Positions 47,101 through 61,800 of a stretch of DNA of 64,000 bases are shown here, piece by piece. The notes under the pieces were generated by a model. The model made no database searches. It was not told the DNA's origin and saw only the letters and a list, made by a program, of their open reading frames with translations. Every line of letters starts with the position of its first letter. Positions within the stretch are counted from its first letter, which is position 1. The position numbers and the translations under genes are program-made. The DNA comes from Triplophysa rosa (lineage: Eukaryota; Chordata; Actinopteri; Cypriniformes; Nemacheilidae), in the NCBI RefSeq assembly GCF_024868665.1, contig NC_079890.1, positions 31,559,174 to 31,623,173 on the forward strand, in the 5' to 3' direction.

Positions 47101-50100
47101 TTGAGAACCACTGTTGTACATTATGAGGTCTGCCCTACTCACAATAGACAGATGAAATTGTACAACCCTTGCCAAGGCAAACCAGGTTAAGAAGACACAT
47201 TTCACATCTCACTGTTTCCGCTCCCTCTGATTATTATTAAGAGATTATTTGTTGAAAGGTGTGAAGGAAGTTACTACAATGATACAACCACACATACAGT
47301 ACTCATTGTTTAATAACGGTTTGTTTGGTAACTTACATTTTGCAACTTACATAACACGTACTGTTGTAAGAGTAAGAAATTTGTGATTAAGCACTTTGCT
47401 TAAGGGCCCAATAGGAGGCAGATTAAAACTAAGTCATTATTCAAAACCTTTCTAACCATACAACGATACCCCACTATACAATAAACTTCAATACTCCCAC
47501 TTACACTTTAATTTACAGAACTGATGTTGTAGGCTATCACTGGATGGAGCTCCCACCAGTGGTTTAGATTAATGGGGTGGAAAACATCTATACTGTATTG
47601 CTGAGAAAGTACTTTCTGTCCAAATATATTTACATCTTTTACCATTTTGCGGGCCTGGTTCAGTGCTTGAGAAAAACAGAAAAATAAATAAATTTACAAA
47701 AAATAAATAAATAAACTCTGCCACAACATAAGTATAAAGCAGTAAGGAAAAACAAACAAATATTCCCAATTATGTGTTACAGAAAATGTACAATTAAATA
47801 TATTATAGGAAAAGGTCATCGATTTAGAACATCGGAATTACATCGTCATAAATAATCGATGCACTTTACATTATACATCAAAATCTTTATCAAAATTACC
47901 TCATCATTAAAGAGGAGCCGTTAAAGGAAGACCGTAAGATCTAGTTCTTCATTCATACCGGTAGGAGTTAAAGAATTTAGTTTATGAATCCAAAATGCTT
48001 CTCGTTTCAATAATTCTTTATTCGTATTACCACCTGTACGTGATATTATGACTTCTTCGATACATTCCAATTGTTTGATATTATGTTCCATCTCGTTGAA
48101 ATGTCTAGCCACTGGAGAAGATATATCCTGGCGTCTGATGTTGGATTTATGTTCACTAATTCTCAATTTCAATGGACGTAATGATTTACCAATGTACATT
48201 TTTTGGCAAGGACATCTTAACATATAAATCACATTTCGGGTTGTACAGGTTATACAAGATCTAATTTGAAAGCATCTGTTGGTTCTAGGACACATAAATT
48301 GTTTACATCTTACCAGATTTTGACATGCCGCACATCGTCTACATGGAAAACATCCCTGGATGAAGGCTGATTTTTTCCTAACAACATCAGAGTTTACTAA
48401 TACATCTGATAAATTTCACGATCTCTTGAATGTGAATATTGGATTATATTGAAATGTATTATTTAAAGATTCATCTGATAGTACATACCATACCAGTACT
48501 TATGTACATACCAGTACTTATGTATGATTGACATCATTACGTCCGTTGAAATTGAGAATTAGTGAACATAAATCCAACATCAGACGCCAGGATATATCTT
48601 CTCCAGTGGCTAGACATTTCAACGAGATGGAACATAGTATCAAACAATTGGAACGTATAGGTGTAGAAGAAGTCATAATATCACGTACAGGTGGTAATAC
48701 GAATAAAGAATTATTGAAACCCGGTATGAATGAAGAACTAGATCTTACGGTCTTCCTTTAATGGTTCCTCTTTAATGATGAGGTAATTTTGATAAAGATT
48801 TTGATGTATAATGTAAAGTGCATCGATTATTTATGACGATGTAATTCCGATGTTCTAAATCGATGACCTTTTCATATAATATATTTAATTGTAAATTTTC
48901 TGTAACACATAATTGGGAATTATTTGTTTGTTTTTCCTTACTGCTTTATACTTATGTTGTGGCAGAGTTTATTTGTTTATTTATTTATTTTTTGTAATAA
49001 CTTTTTTTTCCTCTTTGTCATTATTGTTATTTTTTGAGATATAGTTTTTTTTTTTTGATTGGAATTTGGATGTGAGATGGTGTTGATTATGTGTTGGTGA
49101 TATGTAGTGAGTAACGAAGATCCGAATTTAAGTCATTATCGAATTATATTGTTAAGTGTTAAACAATTGGGATACACAGGTGTGGACAATGATGGTAATG
49201 ATGACATAATTTTAAATGTAGACGTGCCAGAAGATAACTGCATTTTAGTTGTAAAGAAACAAAGAGATGGAGAACAGAATGTCTCAAATATTGTTTTCTA
49301 TGAAGCAAGCTATTGTGTTTTTGTATTCTCAAGCTCTCCCCTTCTTTTTTTTTCTCCCTTTCTATTTTTTCTCAGATCTTTCTGTCAACTCTAACCTGCG
49401 AAAGCTCTAACAGGTCTGATAACCCCATAATCACATCTGCAACTGTTTCTCTCACACACATAAACACTAACAGATGGCCTGACTCTTTCAATATCTCAGT
49501 AAATGAAGAGCAAAAAAATTCCCTTTTCCAAAACCACAGATGAAGATGCATGTTAGACCTGCCACAACATTACGTCCACCCTATTCTTTATTAACCATTT
49601 CATTCGGTTTATCCATCTTTATCACATACAAAATTTGCTCTCTCATGTACCATCTAACATCTCCCAGTTCTTTTTTCAACTCATGTATGTTTAAACATCC
49701 TTAAATCACTCATTCAGCCATTTCTTCATTACCTATTGAGCTTACCGTGCATGTTAAAACAAATTTATTAGACTCGTTGGAATGCTTGATTCTGATTGGC
49801 CAGTTGCGACATTTGCAGGTTCGTTATTCCCAGATAACAACCTCTCAAAAATCATTTTGACAGGTTTTTTTTTACTAATTATATATAAATATATATTTTA
49901 ATAACATATATGACATCATATTTACAAATGATTAAACCAAATTGCCTGTTCGTGACATCTGAACGTTGTTTCTTACCTAAAAACTGAAAGTAACCGGCTT
50001 TTCCTCGCCGAAGGTCTGCATTCGGTAAAAATTAGCTAATAAAATATTTCAAATTCACATTTCATGTCCAGTTTTTTTCGAAGTAGTAACAAAGTCGGCA

Positions 50101-53100
50101 CACCAGAGCTCCAAAAATATATCAAAAATACTTTATTATTTAAAAGACTGTCGCATGGCGCGTGACGTTTTGAGCACACAGGCTCTTCATCAGACAATTC
50201 AACAACACTAATGAACCCTAATTTATACCTCCAGGTGTACACATGACGTCCAAAAAAATTAAAAATAAAATACAATTATAATTGCAAAATAATAATAATG
50301 CATCAATATATAAACACACGCAAAAGTCTAAATCATAATCCAATTAAATGATCAATTATGCACCTGCAAACATACAAAAGAGAAAAAAAAAATATATATA
50401 TTATTAACAATTCTTGAAACCAAAACCTTTGAAAAAGTGTACAAAAACATAATATTAAGGAAAAAACATGATATTAAAGAAAGGGACAAATGTCAAAGTC
50501 TTCATTTAATCCTCTGGGGGATAACGTGTCCAATGTAAAAATCCAATAAGCCTCACGCTGTAAAAGCCACTTATTAATATTGCCTCCACATCGTGAACAC
50601 TTCACTAACTCAATACCAATATACTTTAAAGTCGAAACTGAATGTCTAATTTCTACAAAATGCCACGCTACCGAACTCTTTTGATCTTGGTGTCTAATTG
50701 CACAACGATGTTCAGCAATCCGAGTTTTTAAAGATCTACTGGTTTTGTACCTGTTTTGTACCATTGTTACCAATGTAACACAGACCACAGGGGCACCGCA
50801 ACATATAGATCACATTAGATGTTTTACAAGAGATTGTACTTAGAATTTAAAAAAAAACTGTTGCAGTGTGAGGATGTGTAAAGGTCGAAGTTTTGTATGT
50901 AAAGTTACACTGTTGGCAATTTCCACACCTAAAATTGCCATGTGGTATTGTGTTCAAAAAATGAGGAGTGGGTGGCAGATCAGCTCTATCCAGAATGTTA
51001 CGAAGATTAGGTGCTCTTTTATAAACTAAACGAGGTGGTTTTTCAAAGCCAGTTTTTTTCTAATAAGGCAAGTAGCCGTGTAATAAGCAGGATAATGTAC
51101 AAGCCACCGGCTGTTATCGCAAAATAATCAATCACACTGTCGGGGCTTATTTCTGCGATAACAACCGGCTGCCTATACATTATCCCTTACTTACCACCCA
51201 TGTGCCCTGGAGGACCATTAGCGCTTTCAGAAGATGAACGTGATCGGCTTAAGTCATAAACAACCCAGGTCCCTGAGCCAAAATGTGGCGCCTGCAGCCG
51301 TTCTCTTTCTAAGTAAATTAAATCTTAAATCACATTCACCCTTTCATATATTCAAATCTATGACCTAAGTTTATGCCAAATAATGACGAAATGTAATTTT
51401 TTTAAACACGTTTAAAAAAGACGGCTCTGCATCTCCTTCCTAATCTACAGTATCTGGCGAATACTGAAGCTCATCTTTTCTAACCAGCAGACAATTTCTT
51501 TCGTCTCTCTCTCTCAATCCTGATATTTCTTTGTGTTCTCTTATTAATTCACCCCTTCACATCTGTGCTGTCTCTTTCAGTCTAACATCTGCTTTAAACA
51601 CAGAAGAGCTCACACAAGCACACACTGTCACTTTAGGTTAATCATTGGGGAACGGCTCAGCGACCTGTTGTCTCTACAATGCTAGTTAGCCACTTCCAAT
51701 TTAGAAGTGGAGGATTTAGATGACAAACAGAAAAAGAGAAACATCAACAAAGGCAGTGAGCAAAGCGCAAATTGATTTTTAGAGGTGTAAGCTACTTTAG
51801 GAAACTTTCAAAGTACAATTCTAGGGAGGTTTCATCAAACGCTGACTATGTTTAAGACAGCTGAGCACGGCACAAGCAACACGATTTTAAGAATTGATTC
51901 CCAGGGAATGCATTTACAGATAAAATGCATAACGTAAATGTGCTGCAAGTATCTTTGTACTCATATGCAAATATGACTCCAGCTAACAAGATTTTAGATC
52001 AGAGATAATAAGGAAGAAATTCTCTTGGAGGAAATAAACTTTCAGAAAGAGCCACTACAGAATAATTCATTACACACTGAACCAAAAGAGCAGTGGTGTC
52101 AAAGGAATATTAACGCTTTGCATTCTGGGAAGGCAAAATAATGTCGCCTTATTGGCTCCATCTTTGGGTGTGATTTATGCCTAGTGCTAAAAGCTTTGTT
52201 TTAAACATGTAATGAAATATTCCCCTGATAACAAAGCACTTGCTGTGCCATGCTGGAGACCAAGAATGCTGATGGACCTTTAGTCTATGAATAAGTAGAC
52301 AAATGTGTGAGCAACCAAGCAGAATACAAGAAACAGAAATTATAGGCAGAGAGAACAGAAGAGACGGGTTGCTTAATACTGTACCACAGACAGCCTACAG
52401 AGTTTATACTGGTGCAGATAAAATATTGAAATACTCTTGGACACTTTTGTTTTGTGAATGTAAACCGGGTCAAAGTCTCAAATTTGTGCATTGATTCTAA
52501 ATGTTTATTTAAGAAAACTTAACGTGATCGTTCACAAAAAAATTAAAAATCTGTCATCATTAACTCACCCTGATGTCATTTCAAAATGTTGACTTTCTTT
52601 CTTCCGCAAAACACAAAGATATTTAGAAGAATGTTGTTAATTGGCACCCATTCACTTGCAATGGTTTTGTGTCCATACAATACTAGTGAATGGGCGCCAG
52701 TGCTGTTTGGTCAACTTTCTTCAAAATATCTTCTTTTTGTTCTGCGTAAGACAACTTGATCACATTGTGAAGCATTATTTCAGTTCATTGAGAAAGGATT
52801 GAAGGCTACATGCATTGCATCATTTGTTTTATTGCAAATATGTACGACGTATCGAAATTGAACCGAGTTGAAAAAATTTGTTACCCTGGTACTGGTATGG
52901 AGACCTAGATTAGGCTAAACGGTGAAAGCATGAATGAGAGAGAAACAAAGACAGTAAAAATGTAAAGAAGACATAAAAAGCATCTTCACACTGGCAGCAT
53001 TTCTTGTCATTCTGAAAGTAAACTTTGCATTATTGGCCTTTACAATTCCATTTTCTGTTTTCTTCTAAACATAAACCAGATTACATTTTGCTTTCACTTA

Positions 53101-55803
53101 ACAAATTGGCACAGGAGTCATGGCTATGGCAACAGGGCTGGTCCTCTCGTCCCACCTTCACTTAAAAGTAAACTCCTCGTACAATGGATCAAATCAGGGT
53201 GCACTTTAATTTAGATGCATTTTAATAAAGCAGTCCAATCATGTATTGTAGTTTGAGCCACAGAGACATTTCAAAAGCTATGCCAACTCTACTCATAAAC
53301 CTAATGCAGTAGAGGATGTGATGCTGTCATGCACAGTATAAGAGGCTGAATTTGAGGAGAAGGGTGATGCCCTCAGCGGGGGCTCCTGAGGGCCGAGCGA
53401 GCACTGAGCCAGCTGTAAAGCATCTAATCATGGCTTGGACAATTGGCCTCCAGTCTCCCTCTGTTTGGACATCTGCCCTCTAATTAAAACACTCTATAGC
53501 GTATGTGCATAATGGGAGTATCTGCGTGAAAGCAGGTGTGTCTGTGAATGTGGGTATTTATCCTAATAGCACAGAATAAACATACAAGATGAAGGCAGGA
53601 ACAACCTTCACACTTCGCCTGAAAGACAAACATAAATACAAATACAAAATTTAAAGTAAGATTTAATTAGTTAAGAATTAAGCCATAGGCACATGAAAAC
53701 AAAATAAACAGAAGTCATACTGTTTGGTGCTTTTCTGCAAGGCTTTGAAACTACAAACTAGTAGCTAGTAGTTTTTTCAATTACAGCTTTTCTTTCGAAA
53801 TCCTACGTTAACTATGGTCAGAAACCTAGCAGATGTCTGTTTTTTTGTAATGTGGTTTTACATATAGAGAGCCTGTATGGCAGCATGAGGTAAGGGCCGG
53901 GTACACCCATGGTAAGATTAGTGACATGATGACATACTGAGGATAAGGCTCTACTGCAGCATAAAATAGAGAAAAACCACAAAATGAACACACATACAGG
54001 GAGGTAGGAGGCCACGCTAATAAAAAAAGCAATATATTAGATACATTACATATTAGATCCTACACTGTAAAAAACAACCTATAAAATCTACTCAATAAAA
54101 TTGAGGTAACAATTTGCACTCACTTTAAAGGAGTATATTCTACCCCATATTTTTGAGTAAAGTGCACCTAAATTTATAAGTTATAACAAACTAAATTAAT
54201 TGGGTAAATTTTACCTTATATATTATACAAGTAATTACTTAATAAAATTGGGTAATTTTTACCCTTTGACAGCAGGTATTGTTCATCTACCTAATTGTTA
54301 TTAGTAATATATAGCCAATATAAAGAATTAAATGTTACTTATTAAGAGATGGTTGAATTTACTTAAAAATGGTTAAAGGAGACTGTAACTACATTTTTCC
54401 AATGAACACACTTTATTTTTTAAACACTTAAATCCTCTTACATTCAATTTCAAGTGACATACCACTTTACTTTTACAAATTACTTCTTGAACATCTTCCA
54501 TTTTAAAATAAACACAAACTGCTGACACAAACATTTCATCTTTAAAATGTTAAACCCTAATGCAAGTACAAAAGAGCCCTTCTATTCAAGTTCAAATACA
54601 ACTATTGCTCACATTACAAATTCTTGAACATTTTCTATTTAAAAACAAACCAATGTCTTCACTGAATGTCAAAATATACATTCAAAGCTATTTTCTTATT
54701 CTTAACATCAATTTCAATTGACATACAAGTCCTGCTCAGCTGTGGGATTATGCATCGCCAGCACTTTCACTTTGTTTGCCTTTCAAGTTCTCCTACCTGT
54801 TAAAAATAAAAACAAAATGCATGTCAATTTTTACATTAGTTAAATAAACATTATTCACATATTGTCTTATGTTGTGATGGCTGTCTCCGTGACAAATCCA
54901 TGATATTCACCACCTATATTATCTAATATCTGGCGACTCGCCTCACTTGTACTGATAACAAAACAGCGTAACTTCTTTTAACCCAAAAGAGAATATAACG
55001 GTAGAGCTTACGTAAGTCAACATTTGCATTCATGATGATATAAAGAAGTTGAACAAAAACTTACCGTCTGCTCCACAAATCCTGTCAGCGAATCTGAAGA
55101 GGATGCGTCTCATGATTCCTAATTTCCTGCCGGAGCGACACTCCGCAGTGTCATAGCTAATATTTTCGGGTAAATTCTACCTTGTTTTTTAAGTTGCCAT
55201 TATTACTCATAAAAAGTAGGTAGTGTAGATAGAATGTACCCATTATTATATATTTTATTCGCTAACCAATATTTTTAGGTAAAATTTAACTGATTTTAAT
55301 GGGTTGTATTTAACACCCTCAAGAATCGTTTTTTACAGTGTATATACTGTTTTACTAAACGTAAACACTTCCTGTGTACTGTTAAATTGTGTATTGCTGT
55401 GCATATCAGTGTGCATGACTGAAAATTATTTTTTAAAATATGTACTTAGTTGTTTAGGCATAAATTCTGTTATAATCCAACTAAATTTTATTTTCAATTT
55501 ATTTTATTTTTAATATTATATATATTTTATGTTATCATTTGAAGCTATTCTCTTTCACACACACACCCTCAGAGCTCAAAAAATAGAATTGGAGAGAAAA
55601 ACATTTTATATAGATAAGAGTCTAAATGTTGTGGAGTCTGGAAGAGCAGGATTCCCGAAACCTTGTTCACAGGGGCAGTGATGCATTAAGAATGTAATGT
55701 CAAAATGTCATGATCAGAAAAAATAAACAGAAATCTGGTTTTGTATAAATGAGATTTGTGACTCAGACAGTGGCCAGTTTCCAGTAATGCTCTTCCTAAA
55801 ATG

Positions 55804-55866
<63 letters not shown>

Positions 55867-58800
55867 CAGAGACAGAGACAGAGACAGAGACAGAGAGAGA
55901 GAGAGAAATAAATAATATAGTCATTAGAAATATTGTGAAAGAAGAAAAAATCTGAAAACAGAGAAGCTGACTGAAATAGATTCAAAAGAGAAAATAAAAT
56001 TTACTGTGTGAAATATAGAACGCCTTGCAAGCGAAGAGGCAGAAAATCCTGTTAAAAGACAGATTGAGTGGAAAAGTACAGGAATAATACAAAGAGACAG
56101 CATGGAGAGACAGTTCAAATGAGAGTAAGTGAGAGCGCTTCTCTGTATCTCATAAATCCTTCTGAAAATATGAGCAATAAATCAGTATGAATGCGACAGA
56201 ACGGCACTAAAGCTGGACCATTTTCTATAGAGCATCTCCAAAACAACATAAACACACAAATTATTTGATGCAAATGGTGTAAATAATACCCAAAAAAAAT
56301 TTGTGTTGTGAGGTAAATTTGCATTTGACCTTGAAACTGTCAACATCAACTGAAAATAGAACATGAATTTATATTGAGTTAACGAAGGGGGACCCAGCCT
56401 TCTTATTTCAGACTTCTATCACACACTGCTGCACTGAAGCACAGTCCTCAATGTATCACATGCATTAAGGTAACAGGCAACGACACAGTCAGACATAGAC
56501 ACAGTCAGACATACACAAACGAATCCTCCAGACCTCCTTGTCTTTTCTCATCTCTTCTGTCTCCAGTAACCTCTTCCGACCCCTCTTGGCATTTCATTAA
56601 CTCTGTCCTGTCACCTATTCGCCCGTCCCCTACTCTTTACGTCTACGCCAAGCCCACGGGTCTGCACAACTCCACACGTGCCAAACCAATAATAACCTAC
56701 CCAAACCTCTTTCACATAGTCCCGCACATGCGCATTTATATTTAATGAGGCTGAGGTGTGGCAATATATAAAGCATGAAAAGCAATATATTCAAAGAGAT
56801 TAAATCAGTCAGTACTGATGGATGAACGAAAAAAGGGAAGTTATTAAACAAGGGAGGATTGAAAAAATTGGAGTAAACAGGATAGATTACGTTTGGGTTG
56901 GAATGCAGTGTGCATGAGAAGTTTCAATACAGAAGAGGAGAAATTACACTCTTAAAAATAAGTACTTTAAGGTTTGGGTGTGTGTTTCTGTATATCTGTT
57001 TGAAACTGAAACCAACAAAAATAAACTTTTCTTTTCTTTTTACAAATTCTGACTTCTTTCTCACCTCCAAAATCACTGCAAAGCAAACCTTCTCACATCT
57101 TATGCTTTACTCTTAAGGGTCCAGATTAAAGCAATGTCAGACCATGACTATCTATCTGACTGGCTTTTTACAAATGACACATTGTGTTTGACAAATACAT
57201 CATCTAAAGAAAATGAATACCTTGTAGCGTTTCTCTTGCCTTGAAATCAGTCGAGACAGATGCACCGATGCGCAAAACAATCAAATCACAATCTAACAGC
57301 TTTTCTGCAGGCCTAAAAGACCAATTGACTAAAAGACTAATTTTCACTGTGAAGTTTCAATTAAAATTGGGCAATCTTTGCACACAAACATCGTTGACAG
57401 ACCCTGACAGACAGATGCATTATCTCTCTCTATCACACACATAAATAAGACAGAAATCTCTTACGTAGTCTCGTCGTTCTGAAACTCCAGTTTTCCAGAC
57501 ACTTCCTCATAGTCCTCTCCTCCGTGAGCGGTCCCGTCCACCGTATTGTACGGTACAGCCACCAGACCACGTGCTCCAGATGTCCTCTGGACCTTCACCT
57601 GCATGATTCCGATACTCTCGCTAACTCGCGTCAATTCGCTCTCGAACGTGAAAATTCCAGCATGGTCGTCATCGTAGATCGTGACGGTAGCTGTGTGGGC
57701 TTCACCAAGGGCTGCGATGGGGGCCGGTGCTCCGGTTTCCAAAGCAATAGGATGTCCATCAGCCCACCCGACTATGCGGGGGTTGCTCAGGCGGACATAG
57801 AAGTATTCATCTTCTTCAAAGATGTCATCATCAATAATGCCAACGGTTACCTCTTTAAGGTTTTCGCTGGGTTTGAAGACTAGTGTGCCCTCAGCAAATT
57901 CGTAGTCGGAACCGGCGTTGGCTGTGCCATCCTCTGTGCGGTAGTCAACCTGTGCGTGAACGAATGTTTAAATAGCTCAGAAGTTAGTAAAAGGTCTATG
58001 ACCTTTCTTCTTTGTTATTATAACAAGTTGTATCAAGGTGTTCCAAATCTGTATAAATTTATTTGTTTCGATGAACACAGAGAAAATATTTGGAAGAATG
58101 CTTGTAACCAAACAGTCACCATTGACTACCATATAGTAGAAAAAAGGACAATAGCAGTCAAAGTGCCCCAGAACTGTTTGCTTTTCCACATTCTTCAAAA
58201 TGTCTTCTCTTGTGTTCAACAGAACAAAGACATTTATAAAGCAATTTTTCCTACTATGGTAGTCAATAGTTGCCAAGAAATGCTTGGTTACAAGCATTCT
58301 TCCAAATATCTTTCTCTGTGTTCATCAGAACAAATACATTTATACAGATCTGGAACAGCTCAAGGGTGAGTAAATGATGACAGAATTTTCATTTTTGGGT
58401 GAACTTCCTTCAAAGGCGGGGTTAGCATTTTTTCAAATACGCTTTAGAAAACTGAGAACTACCCCAACTGGTAGCCAATCAGCAGTAAGGGGCGTGTCTG
58501 CTCATGTTGACGGAGGAAAGAGAGCAAGAGCAAGCACAAGCGGGCAGAAAAAAGACTGAAGAAAGAGCAATGCCTTATTTATTACATAAAAGTAAAGGGT
58601 CCGTGGATTTTAAGCCTAAAAAGAAGGCTTAAAGTAGGTAGGAGCTAGGACCCATGTTAATATTATAAAGACTTTCCAGTGGAGACATATTAGGACCGAA
58701 ATACTATGGCGAAGGCCTTTAGCAGAGATACGCTAGCACCCTCTACGTATCAGTTCATATCAGTATGGAAGTAACATTGGTTTTGCTGTTTGTCAGACCC

Positions 58801-61800
58801 AAGATATGTTGTTGTTGTAATATTAGCTGTGTAACGGAGCAGTTTTGAGCGTCATTGTTTATCTGGAACCATTGTGTTTCTTGTATATACTCATGTCGTC
58901 TTCGCTTATTTTATTCATTTGCATTATTATTTGTGTGGTCTAAGCTATGATAAAGCTAAGCATTTCATGCCTGCGTTGCGGTTGAGAGCGAAGCAATGTA
59001 GGAAGGGGCGTGTTCCTTTTGCGTAGTAGTGGGTTGGTTTTGTCGTCGATTTCAAATAACAACAACAGTTTTCAGAAATTGCTTACGGCACCTTTAATGA
59101 AAACTGTCAATAATTTCCCAAGATCATTCACGCCTTGCAGTACAGTTTGGCTATAAGCAAGTAAATGTGCATTAGGAAATCAAATTCATAACAAATAATA
59201 AAATGTTTATTAAAGAAATACTTTAGGGCTATTTCAATTGTACATTGCAAATGTTTAAATGCAATTTGTCCACAGTTATATTAATATGTTTCAGATATAG
59301 TAGTGTGCTTTGGTATCAAAATTTGGTATCAAGAATCATAAAATTTAACAGTTTCGGTTTCATGATATCACAACAGACAACTAATGCATAGTTTGAACTT
59401 ACCTTAACAGTACACCCAGTATCTCCTCCATGCCTCTGCACAGTGAGTTTTAAAGAACCACAGTTTTCAAAGCACTGATAGAGAGCAGGTTCAAACTCTA
59501 TCCGTGTAATATGAGGTTCATACTCCTGCTCTTGCGTTTCCCCGCCGCTGACAACCTTACGAGCCTGATCTGCCGCATGTTTCTTTAAGATGTTTCCTGC
59601 ACCGATCATCATCCTCGTTGCCTGAATGCGGTAGAAAGCTCTGCTCTTCTGCTGCTGTATGAGAACCTGCAAACGTTAGGTTGAGGAATGTTATCTTAGC
59701 TGCAAGACCGATAGTTATTTTTAAAATGAATCGGCCTGAAAATACTGGATCTTAAAGTAATTTCAGGTTTGATTAGCAGATTCTGGATGAATTAAGAAGA
59801 AATGTCCTGTGAGATATTGTCTTTTACACTATACAACGTAACTTCAATATAATTTCTCATTTACTATATATTAATGCATTTGTCAGACACTTTCGTCCAA
59901 AGGGACTTACAGTGCATTTATTGTTTTCCGGTTCGAAACCTATGACTATTGCCATGTTAATGCAATGCTCTGTAAATTGAGCTACAGGAACATTTTAGAT
60001 CTCGTGGTTTATTTAAATCCCATGGTTGGTTTGTGAAACCTTAAACCGTGGCTGACTGACTCTGACTCAGTTTTTTCTCTTGTTTTTAGGACAAACAACT
60101 AAAAAAATCTTAAATCAAGATACATTTACTTAAGAAGCAAAATTATACATGTTAAAATTTCATACCCCTTCGTTTGAAGTGAGGTCCCAAAAAATCTTCG
60201 TTTGAAGGGCTATATGGCCCTTCCCCTTACCCCTCCAACCAAAAGAGAATCGAGACAAAAGTAAAGTGTAGGGGTTAGGGGTAGAAATGGGATTGGGCCT
60301 TAGAGTATCCTGGAGAGGTGAGGTCTCTGAGTCCCAACATCTCAATACAGGGGTGCCTCAGGGCTTGGACCGTTGTTCTTTTCCATATGTACTCACATGA
60401 CATCACTATGTTCTGTCATTCGGAAACATGGCTTTTCCTATCACTGCTATGCGGATGATACACAACTCCACCTGTCATTTCAGCCTGACGATCCGACTGT
60501 TTCTGCAAGTATTTCAACATGCCTGAGTGACATTTTGCTCTGGGTGAAGGACAATCAACTGCAGCTGAATCTTGCAAAAACAGAACTGCTTGCAATCCCG
60601 GCCGACCCAAAGATTCATCACAACCTCTCCATTCAACTAGGCTCATCGACCATTACACATTCCAGAATGGCCAGAAACCTGGGAGTGGTAATCGATGATC
60701 AGCTAAACTTCAAGGATCATGTTGCCAGCACCACCCGGTCCTGTAGATTCATCCTCTACAACATTAGGAAAATGAGACCTTTCCTTTTCCGAGCATGCTA
60801 CGCAAGTCCTAGTCCAGGCTCTAGTCCTGTCCAGACTGGACTATTGCAATGCGCTACTGGCTGGACTCCCAGCTTGCACAACCAAACCTCTACAGATGAT
60901 CCAGAATGCATTCTGTTGTTTCACTGAACCATAACAACGGGCTAAATAGAACATTCAAAGCAGTGTTAAACTTACTCTTTATTTATATGTTATTTGGCAA
61001 ATGGGCACTTGGAGTTTAGCTGTATGTATGTTAATACATTATGTGCGTTAATATGTTCAGCTGCGGCAAGCTGTTTGTTTTGCTAATGAACAGGGGCGAA
61101 CACTGCGGTTAGCTTCGTTTTAAACGTCTCAAATCTTTCGTCCTTAGGCTGAAAAATCTGTCACAGCATACTAGTTATGCTCTCATGTTGTGTGTGTAAC
61201 GTTATAACTTGTCAATGACAAGCTCGTCATCCACGTAATCCACGTAATTCCTCTGAGATCTGCAGGTGCGCATTCCGTGGATTTTATGCAAACATGCACG
61301 CACAACGTGAGCGCTGTTTGCTGTGACGGATTTTTTAGTCTCCGGACGAATGATTTGAGATGTTTAAACCAAACTAACCGCAGAGGAGTTCAGGAAACAT
61401 AATTTAGCTAAACCATTGCCATGGCAGTACTACACGTGTGTTGTGTTGACTCACCAGACGGAAGGGGGGTAGGGTGCACTGTAACTCATTATCATTTAAA
61501 GAGACATGCACCAAAATGGGTTGCTGTGAGCATAGCAGTTTTTGACGAGGCAAAAAGGGTTTTGTTTACACAGCCATTGAGTGTTTTTAAGCAAAAAAAC
61601 ATTTCATTAAGACCCTAATAAATCATACCAACTTGTTGAAAGTGCTCATGAGTCCTTAAAAAAAAATCCTTTGCTTTGTATACTGTGGTAGGCTATATGA
61701 GACCAGTTTTTGCTGCACTTATGCTTTTTGTTGTCCTTATGTTGTTCCAATTGCTTCTATTGTTTACCTCATTTGTAAGTCGCTTTGGATAAAAACATTT

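Noticed and set aside
47881..47920. Hammerhead motif in the first Penelope-like copy
   Set aside because: ATGATGAGG is present but no GAAA core or paired stems could be found around it.
57524..57883. 119-codon open frame on the plus strand
   Set aside because: Antisense shadow of the CBD1/CBD2 exon of slc8a4.
59930..59992. tRNA gene
   Set aside because: A and B boxes are present but the sequence does not fold as a full tRNA and is joined to a SINE body and tail; called a SINE.
60416..60646. Minus-strand open frame opposite the LINE
   Set aside because: Shadow of the reverse transcriptase frame on the plus strand.
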